Origin: Xestospongia muta
Taxonomy: Eukaryota > Porifera > Demospongiae > Haplosclerida > Petrosiidae
Assembly (NCBI GenBank): GCA_963693285.1
Contig: OY848931.1
Span: forward strand, 3,762,079 to 3,826,078
Length of the DNA: 64,000 bases
Reading direction: 5' to 3'
Position numbers and translations under genes: made by a program. Below the pieces are notes generated by a model. It did no database searches. It saw only the letters and a program-made list of their open reading frames with translations, and was not told the DNA's origin. This document shows, in pieces, positions 31,217 to 44,368 of the stretch (position 1 is the first letter of the stretch; the number at the start of each line of letters is the position of its first letter).

Positions 31217-31859
31217 ATGAAAAGAAATTTTCTTTTATCGTGGCTGCTTTTGCTACTGCTGTTAGTAGTTCTGGAGTCCCAACCATCGTCATCTAGTCGT
31301 AAGTTGCACCAAGTTCCAGGAGATTTTATCCCCTCCAAATATAAATATGTATATATATATAATTATATATGTATATATGAATGTATATATGTACATATGA
31401 AAGTATATATTAATAGTATAATATTGCTTAAAATATTATTGTATATTTTAGCTGAATGGAAAAAGTGAAATATTACAAAGAGTTTTCCACTTATTTACAT
31501 TGGAAGTGTCAAATATATATTCAGAATATTTGTTTATATGTATTTGTTTTTAGCACATACATACACAGACAAAACATTCTACGCTTATTAGCGGCATTTA
31601 ACCCAGGAAACTGATATTGTATGAACGTATCACTTGAATTATTTAATATCTTGAGTTTTCTGCTTGCTGTATTTAAAGCAGGTGCATAGAACACGCCAAG
31701 AGTTACAATAGTTTATAACTGGGTGTTAGCATAATTGCTGATAATGCCATCTGTGTTTGTATACTATACCTCAGAAATTAGCATTCTTATAACCAATATC
31801 CTTTGAAGTACTAGTTATAAAATGCAATTGTTATGTATTCAAAGTGCTGTGTTTAAAAT

Positions 31860-31905
<46 letters not shown>

Positions 31906-34900
31906 CAGAAGTACCTTTACAATTTAATGACACTACTTACAAAGTCACTTTAACAGAAAAAGACACATCTCAAAATGGTGTGTATGTATTAACAGTTGGA
32001 TTCAATCGAAACTTAACCAGTGATCAAGAAGTAAACAACATTATTTTATTCGGTCACAATTCAGGAGATTTCTCCATTAATGTTGCTACTCGTGTCATTA
32101 CAACTTCTACAATTTTATCTGCAGGAAAATATCAGTTCTTTATTGTAGTTTTATATGACAGTGTTAAAAGTATTGATATACTTGTTATGGTAGATGTCAT
32201 TGCAGCTGGTAAGTAACTTCCATTTTGTAAAGTAGTATCTCTCATTTTTATATGTAATTAGATTCTGCATGTGAAACACAAGCATTTGGAAAATGTAGCC
32301 AGTTATGCCACCTCTCAAATTCCAGTCAAACTGGTTATACTTGTTCTTGTTTGAGCAGTTACACACTACAGTCTGATGGACTGACTTGTCTTGCAGAAGG
32401 TAAGTTAATCATATCTATATCCACTTTGAAAGTCATATAATTATATAAATATTGAAATTCTTAAGTGGGCTTTACATTGAAAGGAAATGGTTTGTTTACA
32501 TGAAGACGTATAAAGCATTGTAATGTGTACATTATATATAGTATTTTAAGTGCTTAGGTTAGTTTAAGTTCTATTACAAAAATGTGACCTTAATTGGTGT
32601 TAGTTAATCTTCATATTGTTGGAAGCATCCATCCTTTGGTCCATCTATCCATCCATCCCTTATTCCCTCCATCCATCCATTTTTATAGCTCCTTCTCCTC
32701 TCATCCTGTTTTCATACGGAAATATAATTAGTAAACTTGACTTAAGCAAACGAGAGAGCACCCTTTTTTATCAGCTATCAGAAAATGACAGTTCAATTGA
32801 TTTATTTGACTACAGTTATACTAACCAAGTAAGACATTAACTGCAACCTGTCAGTGAGTAAGATGTCCTTATGTAGCTTGAGTAAAATAAACATTAAGTA
32901 CCTAAAATGTTACAAACTGAATGTTTCACATGACCTACACTAATAATATGCTGAAATATCATGTTACATAGTTAGTGTACACAGCATAGATAGCAGCTGC
33001 CAGTGTATAAACCGTTTCCCTCCAATATGGTAGTGCAAAAGGATGTTGATATGGTCAATCATTACTAACTTTAGTGATGAAATGTAATACTTTATCTTCT
33101 ATGGGGAGTCTGATTAGATAGTAAAGCATGGTTAGAGTTGAGATATCTAGAATGTAGTAACAAGATATCATGGCATTGCTGAGTAATACTACAGAATATT
33201 GAAGAAGCTTTACAGACGTGTACCACACGTTGGTAAGGTTTGATACACATTAATTAGATTAGTAAGATTGTTTTCTGGTTCGTTGGAGTGTATCTTGTTC
33301 TAATGGATTGTTTTCACTCATTAGCATTTTGTTATGCTGTTGTAGTTGAATAATTCAGATACTTTCTAAAGATAGACAATGCTAAGTGTTTAACCAAATT
33401 AAGATATTAACTACAAGATACAACTCTTGAGAAATATGTTGTTCCCAACTATGTACTTCCACTATATATAGCTACTATTTATATTAATATTTGTTGTGTG
33501 ACATCACTGTCTAGCCATTTATGAACTAATTTTTATAAATCATGCCAATATTATTGATATCACTTACTTCTCTCTCTCTTTCTCAAGTTGCTGTTCTATG
33601 TAGACCAGACGCGTTCATTAATTGCAGAAACTACATTAGGAGCTACTGGCACCGAAACAGTTCTTATCTCTGATGGACTTGGGCGTGTTGAAGGACTTGC
33701 TTTTGATTGGGTCTCTGGAAACCTTTACTTTAGCGATGTCTTATTGGGTACTATCCAACAATACCACACCTCAACTGGTCATGTGACTCCAGTTCTCTCT
33801 AACTTGAATAACCCTCGATCAATAGCAGTACTACCTGAAGAACAATACAGGTAACCAGCTGATCTGATATAATACTTGTCTCTGTTGTTCAGTTTTGCAT
33901 GTAATAATGTGCTATTATATAATTATGTACAGTACGGCTGACCAACTGATGTTACCAGCTGCATAAGGCAATTAAACCTGTTTATTGTATTGTCTCACCC
34001 TTTGTCTCTCCATCCTTCTATCCTTTTATCTCGTTCATTATTGTAGCCTAATTTTATTTCTACCCACATAGTGCCATTCTTGTGCTAAATACATTAGGAG
34101 AGCAGGCATATTGCCACACTGACATATTATTCCTTAACAAGATGGCAGACATTTAGTGCGTGTTAGGTAGCTGCTTGGTTATGATTATGTCTTTATTCCA
34201 TTAGACTATCTCCTTTAACACTAATACAATTAGCATCTTTGTCCTTAATAGTCCACTTCTCTTTCCCTCTCTCATATGTCTGCACATGATGACTTACAAT
34301 TGGTTTGGTCTTTTTATAGAGAAGGAATTCACCAATAGAAGCCTTAATAAAAATAAAAATCCCATAATGGATTATTTGTGTGTATTTAGTGGGTGGTAGT
34401 GGAATGATGTGTCATCATGAGTTTGTTTAATTATGCAACAACTTGATGACTGATTCATCATTGATCTCAATGATGATCAGTTGATCCATATTGATTGTTT
34501 GATTGATTAGTTGATTCATCATTGATTTCAATGATTAATCAATTAATTCATCATTGATCATTTGATTGATCAGTTGATTCATTCATCATTGATTCATTGA
34601 TTGATCAGTTGATTCATCATTGATTTCAACGATTTATCGTTTAATTATAGGTATCTGTTTTGGGTTGAAGGAACAACCATTTCTAATGCAACAATTAAAA
34701 GAGCATACATGAATGGATCCAATGTGGTTACCATAGCAACTAATGTCATCAATCCTGTTGCTATGGCAATAGATGTGGTAACTGATAAGATATTTTGGAT
34801 TAGCAATGTTGGACAAGTGAACTGTGCCTCATTAGATGGCACTAACTTGGAGGTGGTCTTCACTGATGATGCTGTAATTTTCTCTGGTATAGCTGTGTTT

Positions 34901-35725
34901 GAGGACTGGATTTATTTGACTGAGTCCCTTAATAGAACAATAGTACGTGTCAATAAGTTCAACAGACCAGGTATTGTTATGATTTTAAATCATTATAATA
35001 TCATTAAGTTCATTGTAGGATCACTCATAGTGAAATATGATATTAATGATGAATTAGAGACATTGAAGTCAATACATGTGATACATCCTTTACAACAAAC
35101 ATTTAGTGCATCAGGTAATCAAAGATTTCTGATAATATTACATGATCTATCTTATAGATGTTGATGAATGCCTTATTAATAATGGTGGATGCAATCAGGG
35201 TTGTGTTAATACACTGGGGTCATTCTATTGTGTGTGTATACATGGGTACGAGTTAAAAATGGACAAGAGAACATGTGTTAATTCAGGTATAAGGGATGGA
35301 TGGATGGATGGATGGATGAATGAATGGATGGATGGATTAATGGACAAACAGGATGGAAGATGCCATTATATTGACTCTATTACTCATTTCAGAGATATGT
35401 CACCCGGCTGACCTAAACTGTCAACAAGGATGTGGTTTAGACAACACAGGGAATGTGACATGTACGTGTAACCCTGGTTACAGTTTAGCGAATGATGGTA
35501 CATCATGTCAAAGTCAGTATAACTACCTATTATTATAATATATTGATTGTTAAATTATTGTTAGATGTGGATGAATGTGCTGTGAAGAATTTTTGTAGTC
35601 ATGGATGTCATGATAAGATTGGCGGATTTCAGTGCAGCTGTCCTACTGGTTTGTTTCTTAGTTCTGATCAGCGGAATTGTATTGGTATGTTGATACAACT
35701 AACTAGTGCATTGATCTCTCTCTCT

Positions 35726-35769
<44 letters not shown>

Positions 35770-38700
35770 TGCAGGATGTTCTATTAACAATGGGGGCTGT
35801 AGTCAACTTTGTATCACTAACTCTGATCATTACCAATGTCAATGTAGGAATGGCTACACCATAGGAAGTGATGGCTCAACTTGTTTTCCTGATCTACGTA
35901 CGTATAATTATATTATGCTTCAATATCTCATATGCTCATCTCTCCAGCCTCTAAAATTCTCTTCTCCATTACAAGACAAGCTGCTAATGATCATATTGGT
36001 TCTATTATTGAAAGCACACTTAATGGACATCGCCAGAAAACTGTATTGTTTCCTTCATTTCAATCACAAACAGAGACAATACAAACTGGACTTGTCTTTG
36101 CAATGGATCTTGACGTCTCTGATAATATTTTGTACTACAGTGATAGGAATACATCCACATTATGGAAAGTTCAACTTGACAATGTGATAGCAGGTAATGA
36201 TAAACGAGAAAAATTAGCAGATGGTGTGAAAGCTTGGGGCATGGTCTATGACTGGATTAATAAGTATCTTTACTGGACAGATGACAAGTAAGTTTGATAC
36301 AAGCCTTCATTTTTATCATTTATTTTGTCCTAGATATGGCATGATAAAACGTGCAGCAACCAATGAGTCAACATTCATTGTTCAAACTGTCCTCACTGAT
36401 CTTAATTCTCCAAGAGGAATCACTGTAGAACCTTTCTCCAAGTAAGAAACAAATCATTCGTATTCTGACTTTATGTTAACTCCTTTAGTTATCTCTACTG
36501 GACAGAAGGAGAGATGAACACATCACGTGTTGCTCGATCCTCTCTCTCTGACATTTCCTCAACTGTGAACACTTTTATCTCTCTTCCTTCAACTTCTTAT
36601 CCAACTGGAATCACAATAGATTACTTAAATAACAAGTTAATATGGGCAGACCAGTCTAACAGGACAATCCAGTTTTCCACATTCAATGGCAATAACCATA
36701 TGACATTTCTGACCACTTCTGAGGAGAGTAGACCCTTTCAATTAGCAATTACTGGTAGTACTTTATATTGGACAACAGAGGGAAGTAGTATGTTCAGTAA
36801 GACTACACTATATGATAGTACTGGTATTACATCACTGGATGTCTTTGGTCTCAGCAACAATCCACGATTATATGGAGTAACTACATTTGATGATAACAAG
36901 AGACCAGATAGTGGTAAGTTCTTAAAAGAGATGTCATCTTATCCTCTTCTCGTTAACAGGTTTCCATGTCTGTCTGGTTAACAGTCTCGGCTGTTCTCAC
37001 TACTGTACTGTAAATAGCGAAGGAGAATCAGTTTGCTCCTGTCCAGCTGGATATAGCCTCTTGACTGACAAAAAAACTTGTGCAAGTAAGTAACTCTTTT
37101 GAATAATCATATCTTTTATTATCTTTGTAGATATTAAATTTTGTCCTGACCCTGCTGTATGTGAAGGAAACTTTGCAAATATCTGTAAGATCAATTACCT
37201 GTTTCTTTCTGTCTATTTACCTTGCTGTTTCTGTAGCTGGTACTCCATTTTTTCTGCAACCAAATCACAATGGTGGAACATTGAATTCACTAGAGAATCC
37301 ATTGCAACAATCAGGACAAAGTAAGACTTATTATCCACTATTTGAACTTATTAATAATACAATCACGTTTCATTTGCAGGTGTTTCAAATTGTCAAGTTG
37401 TGTCAATACAATATTTAGACTTTAGCTGTCAATACACACAAATAAATGCAACTTTATTTGGAGTAATGGGAACACAGTATGTCCTTAGTTCTATCCATTC
37501 GTCACTCCTCCATCCATCCATTCATCCATCCATCCATCCATTCATCACTCCTCCATCCATCCATCATTCATCCATCCATCCATTCATCTATCCATTCATC
37601 ACTCCTCCATCCATCCATTCATCAATATAGATTAATTGGACTAGATATTGATAATCCATCGTGGGGTCTTCTTAATGGGAGGACAGTCACGGTTAAGTTA
37701 GAATGTTCTAATATTCAGTTCTGTGTTAACTTTGAAATATCTACAGCAAGCAGAGGTTTGATAATCTTTTAACATCAGTGAATATATTACTCTATATGTC
37801 CTATCAATAGCGATCAGCTGTGGATTTAGTAACGGAGGTTGTTCTCATTTTTGTACAGTTGATTTTAGTCCCATTCCTGTATGTTCATGTCCTCATGGAA
37901 TGGTTCTTGGACAAGACGGCTACTCTTGTATCAGTAAGCCATTCAGATATCCTTCATCCTCATTCATCTTGTGTACTTCTCTGTTCAGATCCCTGTGACC
38001 CAAATCCTTGTCAAAATGGAGGGATGTGCAAGCTGACACTAGGTGGTTCTACATCATGTGAATGCAGTAATTACTACACTGGTCCATTTTGCTCTATTCC
38101 TCCTCAACCAAACTGTCCTGGAGATCTTTGTCGTGCAATTTATCAACCTTCAATTTCTGTCCAACGTTTTGATAGCGGTGATCGTGTGAATGTCCCAAGA
38201 TTATCTGAAGGATATTGCTCTACTATCGGAGGATATTGTGTAGGGGAAGAAGAAAGAGCTGGAACAGATTGTCCAGCTTGTCAGTGTGGTCCTAATCTTA
38301 TTTACCAATATGAGACAAAGAAATGTGACAATTTAAATGGAGGTAAAAAGTTCAATTGCTTTTTATTTCAATTCTCATTACTTCATCGCTGTATAGGTTG
38401 CACTTATATGTTTTCCCAGTCAACTACAGCTGCACCAACTCTCTATATCTCTTCTACTAACCAGTTGTTGTCCGTAGCAACTAAAAATCAATTACCCATT
38501 GTTCACACTTCAACAGGAAATCCACCTAATGATAATTGTACTGTAGGGACAATGGAAGTTAATACTGGTAATGGATGGATTGGTATTACATCTAATGGTG
38601 TAATATTAACAAGGACTGAAGGAAATACTTATCTTCAGGTATGTTTGTGTGTATTAGTAAATTGATCAGAGTTGATTCTCATTTGATCATTTGTAGCATC

Positions 38701-41700
38701 AGTTATACAATTGACATTGATCGGATTTGATTTCATGTTCTTGTATCTTGATTTCTCTACACTAGATGGGTTCTCAAGTACCAGTCAACCATTTATCTGG
38801 TCAGTTAATAAGAGTCAACTTAGTCTGCCCTAGTGGAAACAGTGGATGTCTCCTATTTCGTTTCCATGGTAACAGCACTGATATTGCTCAATCAAGTAAG
38901 TCTTGGTGATGAATACAGAAAAGACATTGATTGTTATTTATTAATTTCATTATCAGACACAGCTGGATCTTGTAATGATTGTGAGGCATATTTTGAAGGA
39001 TATAAAGATCTAGGTACATGTTGAGTGCAATATAAATATAAAAGATTAATATGTCATCTAGGTATTCCATCATTTTTGAGACCTACATCAAATGATCAAC
39101 CCCTTACTGATAGGACTCTAATGTTTAATGGACAAGGTATTATGCATATGGATGGACAGATGTATGGATAGATCAACATTTGTATGGACAGATAGATAAA
39201 CAAATGGACAGATGAACATAATACATTCATATTTCATGTTACAGAATTACAAGGTTGTAATGAAGTCCAAGTTAGTTACTATGACAACGACAGTTGTGGT
39301 CTTATACCAGTAGAAGGAAATATAATATATGTTACACAGAGCAGGTATAAATTAATATTGTAATGTTTATATATTTCTTCTCTCTACGTTTAGTGTAAAA
39401 GGAAGAAACATTGACAACAGGTCCAATATTTGGAACAACATTATCGGAAAAATTATCAACATAACTATCAATTGTTCCAATAACAAAATACATTGTCTCC
39501 TTCTACAAATTGTTGAACCTATTACACAAGGTAAACCAATTCATTCTTTGTCCATTCATCTATTTTAACTGTCTTATCCTAGATCCATGCTCTTCTTCCT
39601 GTGCAAATGGGGGTAACTGTACCTCTCTTGGAGAAGCAGGTTACCACTGTACCTGTCCAACTGGTTTTACCGGTCCAAATTGTTCCAACATTGATTATTG
39701 CTTATCTCACAATTGTCTCAACAATGGAACCTGTATTAATGGGCCTGGGTATGCTTCATGTTTATGCCCCCCTAATACCATACCACCATATTGCATTGGA
39801 CCCGATGACAGAAATTTAGGTCCCTGTATTCTAGACCCTTGTGATAATGGAGGAACCTGTATCGAAGAAGGGTCTAAAGCTTACTACTGTCAGTGTCCCA
39901 TTGGATTTACAGGACTCCATTGTAACACACCAGACCCATGTTCAAGTAGTCCTTGTCCGGAAAATGCCACTTGTGTTCCAATGGGATCTCAATATAAGTG
40001 TTACTGTCCTCAGGGTCAAAGTTCACCTGGTTGTGTCAACATAATTACTCAATGTGAGCCTAACCCTTGTCTTAATGGAGGTAATTGTACAGCATCAGGA
40101 GAGAACTATACTTGTGAGTGTGCACAAGGTTTTACTGGTATTAATTGTACAATCATTGATGTTGGAACACCTGATCCTTGTAGCACAAGTCCATGCCAGA
40201 ATGGAGGAACTTGTCAGCTTTATAACATGGAAACGTATACATGTATCTGTCCACCAGGCTTCACTGGAACCAACTGTACTATTGACATCAATGAATGCGA
40301 TCCTAATCCTTGTAACAATGGGACTTGTAATCAAGGATCTCCAGGAACATATACATGTATCTGTCAACCAGGCTTCACTGGAACCAACTGTACTATTGAC
40401 ATCAATGAATGCGATCCTAATCCTTGTAACAATGGGACTTGTAATCAAGGATCTCCAGGAACATATACATGTATCTGTCAACCAGGCTTCACTGGAACCA
40501 ACTGTACTATTGACATCAATGAATGTGATCCTAATCCTTGTAACAATGGGACTTGTAATCAAGGATCTCCAGGAACATATACATGTATCTGTCCACAAGG
40601 CTTCACTGGAACCAACTGTACTATTGACATCAATGAATGCGATCCTAATCCTTGTAACAATGGGACTTGTAATCAAGGATCTCCAGGAACATATACATGT
40701 ATCTGTCCACAAGGCTTCACTGGAACCAACTGTACTATTGACATCAATGAATGCGATCCTAATCCTTGTAACAATGGGACTTGTAATCAAGGATCTCCAG
40801 GAACGTATACATGTATCTGTCCACCAGGCTTTACTGGAACCAACTGTACTATTGACATCAATGAATGCGATCCTAATCCTTGTAACAATGGGACTTGTAA
40901 TCAAGGATCTCCAGGAACATATACATGTATCTGTCCACCAGGCTTCACTGGAACCAACTGTACTATTGACATCAATGAATGCGATCCTAATCCTTGTAAT
41001 GATGGGACTTGTAATCAAGGATCTCCAGGAACATATACATGTGTCTGTCCACCAGGCTTCACTGGAACCAACTGTACTATTGACATCAATGAATGCGATC
41101 CTAATCCTTGTAACAATGGGACTTGTAATCAAGGATCTCCAGGAACATATACATGTATCTGTCCACCAGGCTTCACTGGAACCAACTGTACTGTTGACAT
41201 CAATGAATGCGATCCTAATCCTTGTAACAATGGGACTTGTAATCAAGGATCTCCAGGAACATATACATGTATCTGTCCACCAGGCTTTACTGGAACCAAC
41301 TGTACTATTGACATCAATGAATGCGATCCTAATCCTTGTAACAATGGGACTTGTAATCAAGGATCTCCAGGAACATATACATGTATCTGTCCACCAGGCT
41401 TCACTGGAACCAACTGTACTGTTGACATCAATGAATGCGATCCTAATCCTTGTAACAATGGGACTTGTAATCAAGGATCTCCAGGAACATATACATGTAT
41501 CTGTCCACCAGGCTTCACTGGAACCAACTGTACTATTGACATCAATGAATGCGATCCTAATCCTTGTAATGATGGGACTTGTAATCAAGGATCTCCAGGA
41601 ACATATACATGTATCTGTCCACCAGGCTTCACTGGAACCAACTGTACTGTTGACATCGATGAATGTGATCCCAATCCTTGCCAAAATGGAGGCAGTTGTA

Positions 41701-43030
41701 TTAATCAGCAGTCTGGTTTTCGTTGCAATTGTGGACCTGGTTTTATTGGGTCTACATGTTCTGAGAGTAAGTAAAGGAAATCAATCAATTATAAACTCTT
41801 GTTAATTTGGGATCCATTTTTAGCATGTCCTTCTGGAAAATTTGGTCAAAATTGTGCAGATCAGTGTAACTGTGAAAATGGAGCAGACTGTGATCCTATT
41901 GGTGGGAGATGTATTTGTAAGACAGGCTATACTGGAGAGAGATGTGAAAATCGTAAGTGTTAGAAGTTTTATAACAAATTGTATATCTACTTTTATTCTT
42001 ACAGCCATTTGTAATCCTTCGTGTCTAAATGGAGGGCAATGTACTAGTCCTAACTCTTGTCTTTGTCGCGATACTTACACTGGTGCTATATGTGACTCAA
42101 GTTAGTTACCATAGCAACAACTAATAGTATTACCTTATTCTTTATTTAGGGATTTGTACTAGTAGTTTCTGCAATGGACGTGGTGTATGTGATTTGGATC
42201 TCAACGATCGACCCTTCTGTGTGTAAGTATCAAATCATGTGACTATATCATGTGATTGTCATGTGATTATATTATGGTGTCTGTCCAGATGCTTTGATGG
42301 TTTTACTGGTGATCAATGTGATCGACGAGAACCATTGACTGCTGCTGAAAAAGGAGGCGTGTCAGCCAGTGTTATAGTGGCTGTACTGATTCTTATCATA
42401 ATTGTAACTGCTGTTCTTTTCTTCTCATGGAAGTAGGCGGAGACATTCAAATTTTCAATCATTAATTTCTTATTTTTTCTTTAGGGTTGTATATCCTTAT
42501 TATCGTAGGAAAAAGTCTCGGTCTACTATGTGGTATTTGGACTCAACATTAGTACATGAAAATCCAGCTGCTGCCGAAGTCTTATTGCAGAAAACTTCAG
42601 AATCTATTAACTACTCAGAGGTAAGTTGACTATTATGTGACCAACACAATAGTCACATGACCAACCTTATGATCATGTGATATATTCCTTGTAGAGAGGA
42701 CTTAAAAAGCCATTGGACAATCCCTTATATGGTACTGTTCCAACACGAGAGAATATAGAAGAAGATTCTATTAGTATCAGTTCTAATGAGGATTTCCAGA
42801 CCTCCTTTTATGAATTTCCAACTGATAATGAGCCTCGATATAATGCTAATGTCATACCCAATGCCGTTATAGTTAATAGATATGTTGATACTGGGAGTCC
42901 AGATAGTACGGGAGAAACCTCTCCTATCCCAAACCCTCGGCAGGGAGAGGAGTCAAATAGTCCATCACAAACTCAATGTAAGATTTACATATCAGGAAGT
43001 AACAATGACAAAGATGGAACCATTCTATAA
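31217..43030 (+). CDS. Large LRP/Notch-like receptor: cadherin-like, YWTD propellers, EGF array, TM, NPxY tail
   Basis: Single-pass receptor with about 30 or more exons. Order: signal peptide (31217-31299); a cadherin-like repeat (31910-32210: [20 protein letters not shown]... [14 protein letters not shown]... [11 protein letters not shown]); an EGF module; YWTD beta-propeller 1 (32690-35010: [30 protein letters not shown]); four EGF modules (35157-35890); propeller 2 (35945-36910: [34 protein letters not shown]); EGF modules and three copies of an unrecognised module (37160-39530); EGFs including a 12-copy identical array (39582-41760); further EGFs (41824-42330); a transmembrane helix (about 42360-42430: [20 protein letters not shown]); and a cytoplasmic tail with DNPLYGTV, an NPxY endocytosis-type motif. 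It has no LDLR class A repeats, so it is not a plain LRP. No named orthologue. Confidence 0.85.
31865..31901. repeat. (CT)n tract before the cadherin-like exon
   Basis: Eighteen or so CT units followed by ATTTCAG, the acceptor for [11 protein letters not shown]. Confidence 0.95.
32838..33586 (+). other. LRP-like gene intron (about 750 bp), nothing recognised
   Basis: From the donor after SYTNQ to the CT-rich acceptor before [11 protein letters not shown]-rich, no feature seen. Confidence 0.5.
33853..34650 (+). other. LRP-like gene intron (about 800 bp) with a degenerate tandem repeat
   Basis: The 3' part (34440-34640) consists of diverged copies of GATTGATCAGTTGATTCATC running up to the acceptor before YLFWVEGTT. 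Confidence 0.7.
35287..35340. repeat. (GGAT)n repeat in the LRP-like gene
   Basis: GGATGGATGGATGGATGAATG-type run in the intron after the EGF exon ending RTCVN. Confidence 0.9.
35717..35770. repeat. (CT)n tract before an EGF exon of the LRP-like gene
   Basis: CT run ending CTCTTGCAG, the acceptor for [12 protein letters not shown]. Confidence 0.95.
37496..37628. repeat. (CATC)n repeat with CATCACTC interruptions
   Basis: About 130 bp of CCATCCAT/TCATCACTCC repeats in the intron that splits copy A of the unrecognised module. Confidence 0.9.
40284..41651 (+). repeat. Twelve tandem 114-bp units encoding near-identical calcium-binding EGF modules
   Basis: Exactly 1,368 bp, or 12 x 114 bp, in one exon. 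Each 38-residue unit starts [20 protein letters not shown] and ends with GFTGTNC and two residues. Differences are very few: Gln/Pro variants in copies 1-4, a GAT (Asn to Asp) codon in copies 7 and 12, a TTT codon in copies 5 and 9, and Val for Ile in copies 8, 10 and 12. Because each unit is 38 codons, long open frames also occur in another plus frame and on the minus strand; these are shadows. Confidence 0.98.
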
Positions 43031-43052
43031 ACACTTTATAAGTGAATAATGT

Positions 43053-43058
43053 AATAAA
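43053..43058 (+). terminator. AATAAA after the LRP-like receptor
   Basis: Hexamer 23 bp after the stop codon at 43030. A plausible polyadenylation signal. Confidence 0.4.
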
Positions 43059-43389
43059 TGAAGAGTGTATTTTATTATCAATCAAAATTAATTATTATAT
43101 CAACATTGTATTATATATCTTTCAAATGGCCTAGCCAAAATTGTCTGAATTTTTTTGTGTGTGTACACGTATTGTCATGTGTGCCGAAATTTTTCTACCT
43201 ATCAATGAATTTAATAATATCACTTGAATTATTTATTGTATTTTATTGTCTAATTGATATTGATATTCTTTACATGTTTACATGTTTTTTTAGCAAGAAA
43301 GTTTTTGATTTTGAAGAAACATGCAACTTCTAAGCAATTCAATAGTTAATTAACTGTATATGACAATTAATTAACTGTACATAAGTTAA

Positions 43390-44292
43390 TTAACTATTAA
43401 ATGCTTCATTGAGAATACTGACATCTTCCACATCGTGAGCAAGTGTAACTGAAAGTAAAGGATTAGAAGACATTGCATCACATATGACACCATGAGCATA
43501 TGGATGACCAGACCAAGCTCTGCGAGATATCTAAGAAAAATGGATGGATAGTTAGTGAATGGATAGATACACGAATGGATAAAGACTAGTGAATGGATGG
43601 ATGGAAGTACACAATATATGAATGGATGGATGGATAGAAGTACACAATATATAAATGGATGGATGGATGGAAGTACACAATATATGAATGGATGGATGAA
43701 GTACACAATATATGAGTGGATGGATGGATGGAAGTACACAATATATGAATGGATGGATGAAGTACACAATATATGAATGGATGGATGAAGTACACAATAT
43801 ATGAATGGATGGAAGTACACAATATATGAATGGATGGATGTAAGTACACAATATATGAATGGATGGATTGAAGTACACAATATATGATGTAATTGTCTTA
43901 CTCCATTCATAACATCCCAATACAACATTTTTTTAGCTCTATCAGCAGCGTCCTATATAAATTTAACACAGTACTCTAATAATAATACTGATATTGTACC
44001 TCAGTACCATCTAAGACAAGACCAAATCCTCCATTAATAACCTCTCCCCTAACATATATCAAAAGATTGTTTGAATAATTGTACCAACCTCCTTACCAGC
44101 CTACTCCTCCTCCATTGTGAATAGCTACCCACGTAGCACCACGAAATGAACCTCCAATTACATTTTGAATTGCCATATCTACACGTTATAAAGATCAGGT
44201 AAGCTAATGATAACCAGCTGACCTGCACAGAACATTGAACCATCCTCAATATTAGATGTCTCCCGAAAAGGACTAGAGGAGTTAAAATTTAG

Positions 44293-44368
<76 letters not shown>

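Noticed and set aside
40284..41651. CRISPR-like array
   Set aside because: Direct repeats are contiguous 114-bp coding units with no unique spacers, in a eukaryotic gene. The same applies to the minisatellites.
40095..41684. 529-codon minus-strand open frame across the EGF array
   Set aside because: Same cause: periodic stop-free antisense of the repeat. No start context, splice sites or recognisable domain.
40054..41805. Long second plus-strand open frame (583 codons) across the EGF array
   Set aside because: It is a frame-shifted reading of the 114-bp repeats; because the unit is a multiple of three, a stop-free frame repeats indefinitely. The EGF frame has the Cys pattern and continues into flanking exons.
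31217..43030. Notch or LRP orthologue
   Set aside because: No LNR, ankyrin or class A repeats; the EGF array and propellers occur together with a cadherin-like domain and novel modules, so an orthologue name would mislead.
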